Shown here piece after piece: positions 49,201 through 57,663 of a DNA stretch of 64,000 bases (position 1 is the first letter of the stretch; each line of letters opens with the position of its first letter). Location: NCBI RefSeq assembly GCF_013114545.1, contig NZ_VTXI01000003.1:124001-188000 (forward strand). Reading direction: 5' to 3'. Position numbers and translations under genes: made by a program. Under the pieces are notes generated by a model. The model made no database searches. It was not told where the DNA came from and saw only the letters and a program-made list of their open reading frames with translations. The stretch is from Vibrio sp. RE86. GTDB taxonomy: Bacteria; Pseudomonadota; Gammaproteobacteria; Enterobacterales; Vibrionaceae.

Positions 49201-49725
49201 GTGATCATACAGCGCCTGCCATAGAACAGGCTGCCAAGGGTGCTCATCTTCCAATTCGGCAACAGGTAGCCCTGCTTCCCAACTCGCAATCCACTCAGGG
49301 CGATACACCAAATAGCCATCGAAGATATCAGCGATTTTTTCCGACAACTGGTAGAGCTTTGAATCATCTTCGTCTTGCTCTAAGTAGCGCTGCAGAGGCT
49401 CAAACTCAGGTTGGGTGAGCATGTTTGGCAAAATGTGCATTAACTTCCAAGTCATCGACTCTTTATTGAATGCACTGCGCTTTGGCACGTCGGGAAGGAC
49501 TTCCGTAAACATATTCCAAATGAAGGTCGCAGGAAGTGGAAAGTCGATGTTTGCCGCTACACCAAATTCCTTGGCGAGCTCCATTTTTAACCACTGAGAC
49601 ATGCCTGGGCTTTGGACCAGAATTTGCTCTTTCTCAAATGGGTTTTCTAATGGGTTGAGCCGAACCAGCTCGACAAGTAAGGACTTTAACACGTCCACTT
49701 GGTTGGAATGGTAGACAGTAAACAA
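46264..49725 (-). CDS. recC: RecBCD enzyme subunit RecC
   Basis: A 1153-residue subunit beginning MFTVYHSNQVDVLKSLLVELV. It contains ILVQSPGMSQWLKMELA, LFVFGITSLPPRYMDAL, LHACHSPMREVEVLHDQLL and the MRSIPFRAVCLLGMNDGVYPR stretch of the inactive helicase-like fold. RecC recognises the Chi site and threads the strands. All three RecBCD subunits are encoded here in the order recC, recB, recD. Confidence 0.96.
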   Translation of the reverse strand: MFTVYHSNQVDVLKSLLVELVRLNPLENPFEKEQILVQSPGMSQWLKMELAKEFGVAANIDFPLPATFIWNMFTEVLPDVPKRSAFNKESMTWKLMHILPNMLTQPEFEPLQRYLEQDEDDSKLYQLSEKIADIFDGYLVYRPEWIASWEAGLPVAELEDEHPWQPVLWQALYDHTLALGQSPYHRANLYEHFIDMLDNFSGNFEHLPKRLFVFGITSLPPRYMDALKAIGEHIDVHLMFTNPCRYYWGEVRDRKFLARLAAKHRKHVVWQQDHSEQQGESEQLKGSIEDNLIDELHTDAVGNSLLASMGKLGRDNMYLLSQLESHEIEAFVDVERDSLLHQLQADILNLEEHQDDEQLESSAHKQVMQLGDNSLTLHACHSPMREVEVLHDQLLAMFDADPSLKPRDIIVMVADINAYSPAIQAVFGNAPGERFIPYSISDRTADQESPILNAFMQLVSLPNTRCLATELLELLETPAILARFELTEDEFLLAKQWVEESGIRWGLNSSTGQEFDLPETMQNTWQFGIERMLLGYAMPESAGLFESTSGTLAPYNEVQGLGSELAGKLAHFIETISDYRFKLQQTQSIDSWREVLTLLLDDFFSVELEGEAALKSIRDTLSNLKEQLVDAAFEQELAPSILTQYLQNKLSGTRVSQRFLAGQVNFCTLMPMRSIPFRAVCLLGMNDGVYPRSVPPEGFDLMNGRTKPGDRSRRDDDRYLFLEAILSAQQTLYISYVGRSIQDNTERVPSVLVSELMEYCHQNYCLEGDDPLASDESGERLLAELVNHHSMVPFSANAFTGEKPSYAKEWLPAANRQGQVSGEFNQRLADYLLDATYPLDLDLVELQRFWRLPVQYFFNRRLKVMFEPPLPVMEDDEPFILNGLESYQMRDGLLDNLLKHQLTAAPSETKSIIKAFVDEQRAKGKLPVGAFGDIEFETNRVQAEELVEKLTFLCGSAGDDLEVKLTLDVLGESKNVHLTGWLTQNYQSGLVRYRSGKIRSQDYLSAWIDHLAMSAMGHSKRTHMIGYDRKEGVVHLVYPPIDDAQSAKSLLSELVRLFYQGMTEPLVYFPRTSLACVEAGFNRGNWVDDEEKSLKKMADTFNDSFMAAGEGGNAYISRIWPSWNDELAAQLRTMTALVLQAPRLAAKQSDDIE

Positions 49726-49819
49726 AATGCACTCACACTATTCTCGCCACAATTGGGTTGAGATTAGCATAAGTGCACGATTTTCTAGATAAATATACGC
49801 TTAGAAAAAGCCTAAAAGG

Positions 49820-50788
49820 TTACGCATTACTCACAATGCCACGATGAGGCTGATAGAAGTGGAAATAACGCAACGCGACATAACCCACAACCAAAGTCGC
49901 AATAATCAGTTCCACGCCAGCAAGCCAATGCACTTGAGCAACGTAGTGATCCTCTACCCCAATATTTTCCATCCAAGCAGCCAATTTAAATAGCGCTGTT
50001 GAGCCAATCACCATAGGGAAGGTAAACGCTGCATAGCCCGGACTAAACGGCAGTCTCAATAACTTAAAGAAAGCCAAATAGATTATCGCGGTCATCAGTA
50101 TTGCAATGCCAAAAAGCACGCCGACAATCACTGGTGAAGGGTCAGCAGTCACTGTTAAGTAGCCCGCTAACGACAGACTGGCTGGTGCTGCCATTATCGC
50201 CATAGTAGGTTTTGCTACATCAGGAACTTCATGGGTGAACATAAAGCGATAAATCATCATCGGCAACATCACCGCATACGCCACCATGCCAAAGATCAAA
50301 GCACCGTGAGCGACCACATCAAGTGCTGGGTTGCCAGAAAAAGAGACATCGGCAACCACTATGCCTACAGGTGGGACAAACCAACTTGGCACCATATGAT
50401 GAAGCTCAAATGACTGAGAGCGATGGTAAACAAAGCTAGCCAAAAAGATGATATGTAGAGCGACGGCGACTAACCACAAGGCATCGCCCGCTAACGGAAA
50501 AAAGTGCCCGAGTGAATTCGAGACAACCATAGTCCCCATTGCGAAAGTTGGGACCACACTTCCAACGACTGGGTGCGCTAAATCTTGGCGCAGTAAATGA
50601 TTATGGAACAGAAACTTCACCGCAAGGATCACCAGTAACACACTGGCGATAGCAGCCCCGCTCCATTGCGCGACGCCATAGAAAGGCGCGGCGTTTTCCC
50701 AACACCAACCCAAACTGGCAATCCCTAGCGCTAAGCCAGCCATTGGAGTCGGCGCTCCCATTACTTTTGCTTTTGCTGCTTTAATCAT
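49820..50788 (-). CDS. TDT-family (TehA/SLAC1-like) transporter
   Basis: A 322-residue membrane protein with about ten hydrophobic helices, beginning MIKAAKAKVMGAPTPMAGLALGIASLGW. This N-terminus, with P-x-P-x-x-x-GLALG, is typical of the tellurite-resistance/dicarboxylate transporter fold shared by TehA and plant SLAC1 anion channels. The substrate (anion or dicarboxylate) cannot be told. It is divergent from a LysR regulator with 108 bp between the starts, suggesting control by that protein. Confidence 0.82.
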   Translation of the reverse strand: MIKAAKAKVMGAPTPMAGLALGIASLGWCWENAAPFYGVAQWSGAAIASVLLVILAVKFLFHNHLLRQDLAHPVVGSVVPTFAMGTMVVSNSLGHFFPLAGDALWLVAVALHIIFLASFVYHRSQSFELHHMVPSWFVPPVGIVVADVSFSGNPALDVVAHGALIFGMVAYAVMLPMMIYRFMFTHEVPDVAKPTMAIMAAPASLSLAGYLTVTADPSPVIVGVLFGIAILMTAIIYLAFFKLLRLPFSPGYAAFTFPMVIGSTALFKLAAWMENIGVEDHYVAQVHWLAGVELIIATLVVGYVALRYFHFYQPHRGIVSNA

Positions 50789-50896
50789 GTTGCCTTGCCT
50801 CACACTCTCTTAACGACAGAGCCAGTTTACGCTTGCTAAACGTTCGGTAATATCTAATTATTTAGAACAGTCGTTCAACTATTCTTAACATTCTTT

Positions 50897-51790
50897 ATGG
50901 CCACGAATATCTCTCTCAAACAGCTCAAAGTGTTTATTGCTATTACTCAGCACGACACGCTCACTGCCGCCTCAGATGCCCTGTTCTTGTCCAAAGCCGC
51001 CGTCAGTATGGCACTCTCAGAACTAGAGAAGCAGATTGGCCATTCGCTGTTTGATCGAGTGAACAATCGTCTTATCCTCAATCAAGAGGGGCAGAAATTA
51101 CTCCCTTTGGCGGATGAGATCATTGAGCGATCGCAAGACATTGAGCAACTGTTTGATAACGACCAGACTCTTTCTGGTCAATTGAGGATTGGGGCCAGTG
51201 ATACCATCGGCAATCAAGTCGCCCCCTATTTACTCCGAGACTTCCGCCGCGAAACTCAGCATGTCTCGCAAAGCCTGTTTATATCTAACTCTGCGCTCAT
51301 CTGTCAGAAACTCGTCGACTATGAGCTTGATCTTGCATTGATTGAAGGAAAAACACTCCACCCTCAGCTGACTTCAACGCAGTTTAGTGAAGATGAAATG
51401 TGTGTGATCTGCGCGCCGAGTTCCGAGCTGGCCGAACAAGCAAGAATCACACTGGGTGATTTCGAAGGCAGTTACTGGATTCTGCGTGAGCCGGGATCAG
51501 GTTCAAGAGAGTTCTTCTTACGAGCCATTGCCCCTAGGATTGAAGAGTGGCATGAGTCATTTCAGTTAAACACCACAGAAGCACTGATTAATAGCGTTTC
51601 TGCAGGGCTTGGATTAGGCTGCTTATCGAGACTTGCTGCAGAGCCTGCAATCAAGGATGGCCGAGTGGTAGAGTTAACCCTGCCGCTCGATATGAAAAGG
51701 CGCTTTTGGCTGCTGGTTCATAAAGAGAAATACCAAAGCCCACTGCTTAAAGCCTTTATAGAATACTGCCATCAATGGCGTAAAGAGTAG
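50897..51790 (+). CDS. LysR-family regulator divergent from the TDT transporter
   Basis: A 297-residue LysR-type regulator. The HTH spans about residues 5-62 (DTLTAASDALFLSKAAVSMALSELEKQIGHSLFDR) and the effector-binding domain makes up the rest, with SGQLRIGASDTIGNQVAPYLL at its start. The segment EPGSGSREFFLRA resembles CysB/CbbR-like anion-binding regulators. The TDT transporter is the probable target. The 108-bp region between them holds CTAA-TTAT-TTAG (50854-50865). Confidence 0.86.
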   Translation: MATNISLKQLKVFIAITQHDTLTAASDALFLSKAAVSMALSELEKQIGHSLFDRVNNRLILNQEGQKLLPLADEIIERSQDIEQLFDNDQTLSGQLRIGASDTIGNQVAPYLLRDFRRETQHVSQSLFISNSALICQKLVDYELDLALIEGKTLHPQLTSTQFSEDEMCVICAPSSELAEQARITLGDFEGSYWILREPGSGSREFFLRAIAPRIEEWHESFQLNTTEALINSVSAGLGLGCLSRLAAEPAIKDGRVVELTLPLDMKRRFWLLVHKEKYQSPLLKAFIEYCHQWRKE

Positions 51791-51820
51791 TCACTTAGAT
51801 CCCAGAACCAAGCTCTCACC

Positions 51821-51849
51821 TAGACTTAACTGGTTAAAAACTGTATAAA
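51821..51849 (+). promoter_or_regulatory. probable yebG promoter
   Basis: TAGACT (51821-51826) and TATAAA (51844-51849) are separated by 17 bp. The -10 is covered by the LexA box. Confidence 0.55.
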
Positions 51850-51856
51850 CAGCCAG
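51841..51856 (+). promoter_or_regulatory. LexA (SOS) box of yebG
   Basis: CTGTATAAACAGCCAG has the CTG-N10-CAG form and overlaps the predicted -10, 37 bp before the ATG. This is the classical repressor position of the E. coli yebG SOS gene. Confidence 0.78.
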
Positions 51857-51892
51857 TGAATATTTTTGATAATTTGAGTTAGAGGAACAACC

Positions 51893-52186
51893 ATGGCTGT
51901 AATCGTCAAGTACGTGGTCGAACGCAACGGAGAAGAGAAAATGACTTTTACCTCTAAAGCGGAAGCTGACGCATATGACAAAATGCTCGATATGGCTGAT
52001 GAGCTTTTTGAGCTACTAGGTAAAAGTGAACTGCTAGAAGATGAAGGCAAGAAAGAAGACTTGGCTATGTTCCTAGCACAAAATAAAGAAGAAGTGCTTT
52101 ACGCTCTAGGTGCTAAACGCAAGCCAGCACCAAAGAAAGCGAAAAAGATTGAAGCGGTTGAAGACGCGCAAGACGACGCAGCGTAA
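51893..52186 (+). CDS. yebG: YebG family SOS-regulated protein
   Basis: A 97-residue protein. The first 40 residues ([39 protein letters not shown]) follow E. coli YebG closely. The C-terminus is charged, Lys-rich then acidic ([19 protein letters not shown]), and probably disordered. Its molecular function is unknown, though it is DNA-damage inducible in E. coli. A LexA box over its promoter supports the same control here. An intrinsic terminator follows. Confidence 0.92.
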   Translation: MAVIVKYVVERNGEEKMTFTSKAEADAYDKMLDMADELFELLGKSELLEDEGKKEDLAMFLAQNKEEVLYALGAKRKPAPKKAKKIEAVEDAQDDAA

Positions 52187-52209
52187 TATCTCCAAGCCGG
52201 CTAAAATCC

Positions 52210-52237
52210 AAAACCTCAACCTCTGTGTTGAGGTTTT
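52210..52237 (+). terminator. intrinsic terminator of yebG
   Basis: AACCTCAAC / GTTGAGGTT with a CTCTGT loop is followed by TTTTTGC. Confidence 0.88.
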
Positions 52238-52341
52238 TTGCTTTATGCACTCCCTATTTAGGGAAAACGAAGCGACCTATCTTTACCCTAATATCTTTTT
52301 CTTCAGCTGCTAGAATAGCTCATCATAACCAAGATGAGCGT

Positions 52342-53091
52342 ATGCCAATGAAGTACCATATTGAAGTTTGTATCGACAATCTAGAATCCCTACACAATGC
52401 GATTAGCGGCGGTGCAACTCGGATCGAACTCTGCTCTTCTCTCGCTCTAGGCGGGCTTACTCCTAGCTTTGGTTTTATGAAAAAAGCCGCTCAGATCTCC
52501 TCTATTCCTGTCTACGCAATGATTCGTCCAAGACAAGGGGATTTTCTTTATGATCAAGATGATGTCGACGCCATGCTGCTAGATATTGAAGCCGCTGCTG
52601 AGGCAGGTCTTCAAGGTGTCGTATTTGGCGTACTGACTGCAAATGGAGATGTAGATTTGCCGTTGGCCACTCAATTGGCTGAGCGCGCAAAGCTGCATGG
52701 TCTTGGGTTCACTTTCCACCGTGCGATTGATCAGTCTTCAAACTGGCAACAAGCGCTAGAAGCAGTCATCAGTCTCGGTGCGGAGCGCATTCTAACCTCA
52801 GGCCTTGCTGCGAATGTTATTGACGGTAAAGAAGTACTTTCACAGATGGTTGAACAGGCTAATGGACGTATTTCCGTTATGGCTGGGGCAGGACTTACCT
52901 CAGATAATGTGAGTACCATAATCAACCATACTGGCGTTCGTGAGGTTCATCTATCTGGAAAGACGACTCGAGCTAGCGGCATGAACACCATCAGTGATAA
53001 GGCAAAAATGGGCAATGAGAATCTTGATGATTTCATCGTTCCAATTACTAACAAGGCCGCGATAGAAAAAGTCGTCAACGTCCTCAGTTAA
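52342..53091 (+). CDS. cutC: CutC family protein (copper homeostasis)
   Basis: A 249-residue TIM-barrel protein from [44 protein letters not shown], the CutC N-terminus. A start two codons later (52348) is also possible. [23 protein letters not shown] and ILTSGLAA are family blocks. CutC was named for copper tolerance in E. coli, but its biochemical role remains unclear. An upstream frame extension to 52225 would cross the yebG terminator and is rejected. No CueR-like box was found. Confidence 0.9.
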   Translation: MPMKYHIEVCIDNLESLHNAISGGATRIELCSSLALGGLTPSFGFMKKAAQISSIPVYAMIRPRQGDFLYDQDDVDAMLLDIEAAAEAGLQGVVFGVLTANGDVDLPLATQLAERAKLHGLGFTFHRAIDQSSNWQQALEAVISLGAERILTSGLAANVIDGKEVLSQMVEQANGRISVMAGAGLTSDNVSTIINHTGVREVHLSGKTTRASGMNTISDKAKMGNENLDDFIVPITNKAAIEKVVNVLS

Positions 53092-53165
53092 TGGTAAAAA
53101 GGTGGCGGTTTAGAGGATTACATTCCTCTGTTCAATAGGTATAAACCTCTTATCAAGGATGGAGT

Positions 53166-54095
53166 ATGGCAAAGGATCTGTTTTACAGCTTAGACTTAAA
53201 TCTGTTGAGAACCTTTCTAGTGTTGTCTCAAGAGCTGAATATGCGTAAAGCTTCTCAGAGGTTATTCGTTTCCCAGCCTGCGATTAGCCAATCTTTGCAG
53301 AAACTTCGCCACCACTTTGATGATGAGTTATTTGTCAAAGTACCCAAAGGCCTAGAAGCCACCTCTTTTGCCGAGCAACTAGCACAAGCGATTGCCCCTC
53401 ACCTCGATGGGCTTGCTGGAGCTTTAAATCAAAATGAGAGCTTTGATCCAAAAGAGCTTACGGGTTCAATCAAAATTGCGGTCGCGCCAATCGTACTGAC
53501 ATGCCTTTCAGGTACCTTGTTTCCACGTTTCAGAGAACACGCACCAAACTGCATGATTGAGTTAGTGGGCTGGTCGAAAGACACGTTCACTGATATTCAA
53601 AAAGGTGATGTACTTTTTGGTGTGAACTTAGATCTCAGTACTCCACAAAATGTATCCGCAAAGAAATTAGTCGAACTCCGTGGTCAGTTGATCGTGCGTA
53701 AAGATCACCCTTTGAAAAAGAAAACCGCCACGGCGTTTGATATGGAGCCCTACCCGATTGCTTCCGTTATTACTCCGGGATGGAATGATAACTTTGCCTA
53801 TGCTGCAGAAATTATGAAGCAGGAAGGGGCAAACCCGAACATCGGTTTTCGTTCCGAGTTTGTCATGGCTGTCGTCGACGTCATTCAACACACCGATTTT
53901 TTCCTCCCCCATTCAAACTTATTCCCAGTTCAAAACTTTCCGAATCTAAAAGCGATTGATGTACTGATTCAGGGGCAACCTTACCATCACCAAATTTACA
54001 GCTATTACCACAATAAATATCGTCATAACCCATTGATTCATTGGGTTTATCAGCAAATTCTAGCTGTACTCGAAGAGCAAATTACTAATAAGTAA
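53166..54095 (+). CDS. LysR-family regulator, LeuO-like
   Basis: A 309-residue LysR protein. The HTH (about residues 8-68) has the form SLDLNLLRTFLVLSQELNMRKASQRLFVSQPAISQSLQKLRHHF, typical of the LeuO/NodD branch. The remainder is a substrate-binding-like domain ending with a His/Tyr-rich helix. It is not divergent from a neighbour, so its target is not evident. The gene starts 75 bp after cutC. No clear terminator follows. Confidence 0.85.
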   Translation: MAKDLFYSLDLNLLRTFLVLSQELNMRKASQRLFVSQPAISQSLQKLRHHFDDELFVKVPKGLEATSFAEQLAQAIAPHLDGLAGALNQNESFDPKELTGSIKIAVAPIVLTCLSGTLFPRFREHAPNCMIELVGWSKDTFTDIQKGDVLFGVNLDLSTPQNVSAKKLVELRGQLIVRKDHPLKKKTATAFDMEPYPIASVITPGWNDNFAYAAEIMKQEGANPNIGFRSEFVMAVVDVIQHTDFFLPHSNLFPVQNFPNLKAIDVLIQGQPYHHQIYSYYHNKYRHNPLIHWVYQQILAVLEEQITNK

Positions 54096-54333
54096 TACTT
54101 ATTAGCTTAATAAATTTTACGGATTAGCCAAATCAACATCCTTACCCCATTATCACTGACGAAATTTCTTAACCAGTAGAGGAATTACTGGCGAAGGGAT
54201 AAGCGTAGTGAACACTTCTCTTTCTATATCTTTGTGACTCTGCTTTTCCTACCCAACAAGGACGTGAGTTTATTTATTTACACATTGCGCTCAGAGCGCG
54301 GTTAATACTCAACAGACTTTTAGGTAGTGAATT

Positions 54334-54792
54334 ATGAAAAAATCACTTATCGCACTTATCGTTGCTGGTTCATTTGCTTTGGCTGGCTGTTCTTCTTCAG
54401 GTGGTACTGATGTTAACGATCGTGACATCGATCCTGAATGGGGTGTTGTACCACCACCAGTGCAGCCGCCAGTAGATAACACACCAGATCGCCCACAACC
54501 AGAAGTCGATCCAGACTTTGGTGTTGATACAACTCCTGATTGGGGCTTAGAACCTGTTGATCCTGACTTTGGGATCACACCAGATGACACTCCTGACCGC
54601 TTACCACCAACTTGGGGGGGCGCATGTGGCTCACCTGATGACGGTGCAAACTGTGACCCGATTCCACCGAAACCGCCAGCAGATGTAGATAACGACTGGG
54701 GAATCAGTACAGATCCAGAAGTCAGTCCTTCTATCAATAGCATCGACCGTAATAAAGTACGTGACGCAGTTCGCTCTCGCCTAAACGGTTAA
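54334..54792 (+). CDS. Asp/Pro-rich lipoprotein with degenerate internal repeats
   Basis: A 152-residue protein with the lipobox LAGC (acylated Cys19) after MKKSLIALIVAGSFALAGC. The mature part is low-complexity: imperfect units DPEWGV, DPDFGV, TPDWGL and DPDFGI alternate with Pro-rich spacers (PPPVQPP, PPKPPA). Two cysteines (in GGACGSP and GANCDP) could form a disulfide. The C-terminus SIDRNKVRDAVRSRLNG is a short basic helix. I do not recognise the family. It is followed by a hairpin and two predicted outer-membrane beta-barrels on the same strand, so an envelope role is likely. Confidence 0.72.
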   Translation: MKKSLIALIVAGSFALAGCSSSGGTDVNDRDIDPEWGVVPPPVQPPVDNTPDRPQPEVDPDFGVDTTPDWGLEPVDPDFGITPDDTPDRLPPTWGGACGSPDDGANCDPIPPKPPADVDNDWGISTDPEVSPSINSIDRNKVRDAVRSRLNG

Positions 54793-54799
54793 CCCTTAA

Positions 54800-54828
54800 T
54801 TGAGCCCTTAGAGTTCTAAGGGCTCTCT
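54800..54828 (+). promoter_or_regulatory. strong hairpin between the lipoprotein gene and the barrel genes
   Basis: Perfect 10-bp arms GAGCCCTTAG / CTAAGGGCTC with an AGTT loop lack a T-run. It may be a partial terminator or an mRNA stabiliser setting unequal expression. Confidence 0.55.
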
Positions 54829-54842
54829 ATCAAAGTGAAACA

Positions 54843-55517
54843 ATGAAAAAACTTTCAATAGCTTGCTTAGCGGGGCTTATAAGCCACTCTGCTATGGCAA
54901 ATATCACTGTATCTATTGAAAAGGACTTCTTAGAGTTTGGTATATACGCACCACTTTTTGATGAGGCTTACTTGTTCGTTGGCGCTGATACGGATGATTG
55001 GTTGGGCGTTGGTGTCGGCTACTACTATGACATAAACCCACAATGGAAATTAGGAGCTTATTACGAATACGGCTTATACGACGATTGGTTGATGCACGAA
55101 GTCGGGATTGATGGCGTTAAAACATCTAGTCACCAAGTAGATCTCTCCGCCACTCACTATTTTACTAAAAGCGCAGCAAAAATCGGCATCACAGCTGAAC
55201 ATGTGCGTAATGGCTTCACATGGATAACGGTGGATGATGTAGACAAGTACTCAATCTATTTAAGTGCTTCTCACTACCTTCAGCATGTCTATTTCACTGG
55301 GAAATATGAACATTACTTAGCGATCGATCAATCCGATATGGAAGACTTTAATCAAGGTCACGCAAATATATGGGAGCTATCTATTGGCTCAATGCATCCA
55401 CTGTTCAACTTTTATCCCTATACAAAAGTAAGTGTTTTTGATCCCAATGGTACCTATTACGGCCAAAGAAACTCAGATGTCACCTTCTCTATTAACGGCA
55501 CGTTCTCATTCAGATGA
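54843..55517 (+). CDS. predicted outer-membrane beta-barrel protein (first of two)
   Basis: A 224-residue protein with the signal peptide MKKLSIACLAGLISHSAMA. The mature chain is a series of alternating hydrophobic/polar strands (AYLFVGAD, WLGVGVGYYYDI, WKLGAYYEYGLY, HQVDLSATHYF, AAKIGITAEHV, YSIYLSASHYL, VYFTGKYEHYL). This fits an 8- to 12-strand outer-membrane barrel. The last strand ends FSINGTFSFR, aromatic but with a terminal Arg. No family was recognised. It is followed 33 bp later by a second barrel gene. Confidence 0.7.
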   Translation: MKKLSIACLAGLISHSAMANITVSIEKDFLEFGIYAPLFDEAYLFVGADTDDWLGVGVGYYYDINPQWKLGAYYEYGLYDDWLMHEVGIDGVKTSSHQVDLSATHYFTKSAAKIGITAEHVRNGFTWITVDDVDKYSIYLSASHYLQHVYFTGKYEHYLAIDQSDMEDFNQGHANIWELSIGSMHPLFNFYPYTKVSVFDPNGTYYGQRNSDVTFSINGTFSFR

Positions 55518-55550
55518 GTAACGGGCGAGTAAGCACTTAACTGAGCACCC

Positions 55551-56066
55551 ATGATGAAGAAACACTTTTTAGCCTTAATGCTTTTAACGCCATTTTCAGC
55601 TGCTGTGAGCGGGCTGCATATTTCTCCTGAACTTAAGATGGGCCCTTACTATGGTTCGGGTTTATCCGGTGGTGGTTTACAGCTTGGCGTCACCGATGTG
55701 GCCGGCCTTGATGCGCTGTACCTTAGTTACTCGCACACATCAGCCGAACTTTTATGGAATAAAGACAGATTAAAAACCTACCGAGTTGGTGGTCAATATC
55801 ATTTTATCAATCAACCGGTAAAATTTGGTCTTCAGCTAGAAGCAGGTATCGTAGAGTATGACGGCCGTCGTGACCCAATTTTTAGCGGTGAAACTCAATA
55901 TGCAGAGGGGACAGGAGCCAGCTTTTCAGCGGCTTGGGTATTCTTTCCTACCGATAATTTAGGTATTCGACTGGGTGGCGATTTCAACTACATCGACAAA
56001 AGCAAAACATTGTTGGAGTCAACTTGGTCTGCCACCCTAGGTACCGGAGTCATCTTACACTTTTAG
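55551..56066 (+). CDS. predicted small outer-membrane beta-barrel protein (second of two)
   Basis: A 171-residue protein with a signal peptide ([20 protein letters not shown]). Amphipathic strands include [70 protein letters not shown] and [13 protein letters not shown]. The C-terminal Phe after a Gly-rich strand is a typical BAM recognition signal. It is probably an eight-stranded barrel of the OmpA/OmpW size class. The stop overlaps the stop of the convergent phoU by 4 bp. Function is unknown. Confidence 0.72.
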   Translation: MMKKHFLALMLLTPFSAAVSGLHISPELKMGPYYGSGLSGGGLQLGVTDVAGLDALYLSYSHTSAELLWNKDRLKTYRVGGQYHFINQPVKFGLQLEAGIVEYDGRRDPIFSGETQYAEGTGASFSAAWVFFPTDNLGIRLGGDFNYIDKSKTLLESTWSATLGTGVILHF

Positions 56067-56761
56067 CGTAGCGCATCGTCAATGCTTTGTTCGCCCAAGT
56101 GGCGAACATCTTTGCCTTTAACAAAGTAGATGATGTATTCACAAATGTTTTGGCATCGATCCCCAACTCGCTCAATCGCACGGGCTGACCACATCACTTG
56201 TAGGATGTTCGGAATGTTTTTCGGATCTTCCATCATGTAAGTCATTAACTGACGAATCACCGCTTCATATTCGGCGTCAATCTTGTCATCAAGCTTGTAC
56301 ACTTCTGCCGCCGCATCGACATCCATACGGGCAAACGCATCCAGCACTTGGTGTAACATGCTGATCGCTTGTCGACATAAAGGTTCTAGTGACACATGGA
56401 ACTGACGCTGCTTAGTTGACGGGCTCTCTATCGCCACATAAGCAATTTTACTGGCAACATCACCAATACGCTCTAGGTCAGTAATCGTTTTGATGATCGC
56501 CATAATAAGGCGCAGGTCTTTCGCGGTAGGCTGACGTTTCGCAATGATGCGAGTACAAGCCTCATCAATCGAGACTTCCATGGAGTTAACTTTGTGGTCA
56601 TCACGAACGACTTTCTTAGCAAGTTCAATATCATCCTTATGCAGAGCCTGCATCGCAAATGACAGCTGCTGCTCAACCAATCCGCCCATCGTCAGTACAT
56701 GAGTACGGATTGATTCTAATTCGACATTAAACTGGCCTGAAATATGACGCCCAAAATTCAT
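56063..56761 (-). CDS. phoU: phosphate-specific transport accessory protein PhoU
   Basis: A 232-residue protein of two three-helix PhoU bundles, beginning [33 protein letters not shown]. Metal-binding repeats of the E-x-x-x-D type are visible ([11 protein letters not shown] and [14 protein letters not shown]). PhoU signals phosphate sufficiency from PstSCAB to PhoR and restrains uptake. It is last in the pstC-pstA-pstB-phoU unit, 81 bp after pstB. Confidence 0.96.
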   Translation of the reverse strand: MNFGRHISGQFNVELESIRTHVLTMGGLVEQQLSFAMQALHKDDIELAKKVVRDDHKVNSMEVSIDEACTRIIAKRQPTAKDLRLIMAIIKTITDLERIGDVASKIAYVAIESPSTKQRQFHVSLEPLCRQAISMLHQVLDAFARMDVDAAAEVYKLDDKIDAEYEAVIRQLMTYMMEDPKNIPNILQVMWSARAIERVGDRCQNICEYIIYFVKGKDVRHLGEQSIDDALR

Positions 56762-56842
56762 AAATAAAGTTAATCCCTATTTGTAAGTGAAGAAGAAAGA
56801 TCGCTGTTAACACCGCTACAGTTTCAAATATGACGAACAAGT

Positions 56843-57661
56843 CTAACCATATCTACCTGTAATGTAGTCTTCCGTCTGCTTTTTCAATGGAGAAGTAAAA
56901 ATGGAGTCGGTATCTGAGTACTCGATCAATTTCCCCATGTGAATAAATGCAGTGTGATCACTGACTCGCGCCGCCTGCTGCATATTGTGCGTAACAATAA
57001 CTACAGTATATTTCGTTTTGAGCTCATTGATTAGCTCTTCAATGGTTAACGTAGAAATTGGGTCCAGCGCTGACGTTGGCTCATCCAATAATAAAACTTC
57101 CGGTTCGATTGCGATCGCACGAGCAATCACTAATCGCTGCTGTTGACCACCCGATAGTCCAAACGCATTTTCATGTAAGCGATCTTTGACTTCATCCCAC
57201 AAGGCAGAGGCTCTTAACGATCGTTCGACGGCATCATCCAAAGCTCGGCTGTTTTTCACACCTTGTAGGCGTAGCCCGTAAACCACATTCTCATAGATTG
57301 ACTTAGGGAACGGGTTAGGTCTTTGGAATACCATGCCAACTCGACGGCGTAACGTCGCGACGTCAACTTCTGGATCGTAGACATTTTTACCGTGCAGCTT
57401 CACTTTACCTTTCACACGGCACCCTTCAACCAAGTCATTCATTCGATTGATGCAGCGAAGCAATGTCGATTTCCCACACCCTGATGGACCGATAAACGCC
57501 GTCACTTGGCCTTTAGGAATACGCATCGAAATATCACTCAAAGCCTGAGCATTTTGATAGTGCAAATTCAAACCTTCGATAGCGATGGCTGTCTTCTCAT
57601 CACTCAAATTATTGACATCTAATGGCGTCGGATAGCCCAGTGTTTGATTAACAGAAAACAT
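56843..57661 (-). CDS. pstB: phosphate ABC transporter ATP-binding protein
   Basis: A 272-residue ATPase. Walker [10 protein letters not shown] is at 58-66, signature LSGGQQQR at 169-176 and Walker B VLLLDEP at 189-195. A short vibrio-type N-terminal extension (about 25 residues) precedes the core. It powers high-affinity phosphate import. The ATG is 2 bp after the pstA stop, so translation is coupled. Confidence 0.97.
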   Translation of the reverse strand: MFSVNQTLGYPTPLDVNNLSDEKTAIAIEGLNLHYQNAQALSDISMRIPKGQVTAFIGPSGCGKSTLLRCINRMNDLVEGCRVKGKVKLHGKNVYDPEVDVATLRRRVGMVFQRPNPFPKSIYENVVYGLRLQGVKNSRALDDAVERSLRASALWDEVKDRLHENAFGLSGGQQQRLVIARAIAIEPEVLLLDEPTSALDPISTLTIEELINELKTKYTVVIVTHNMQQAARVSDHTAFIHMGKLIEYSDTDSIFTSPLKKQTEDYITGRYG

Positions 57662-57663
57662 GA

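Noticed and set aside
54309..54743. 144-codon minus-strand frame, Ser/Gly-rich
   Set aside because: It arises as the complement of the Asp/Pro/Gly repeats in the lipoprotein gene, which has a clear lipobox and start.
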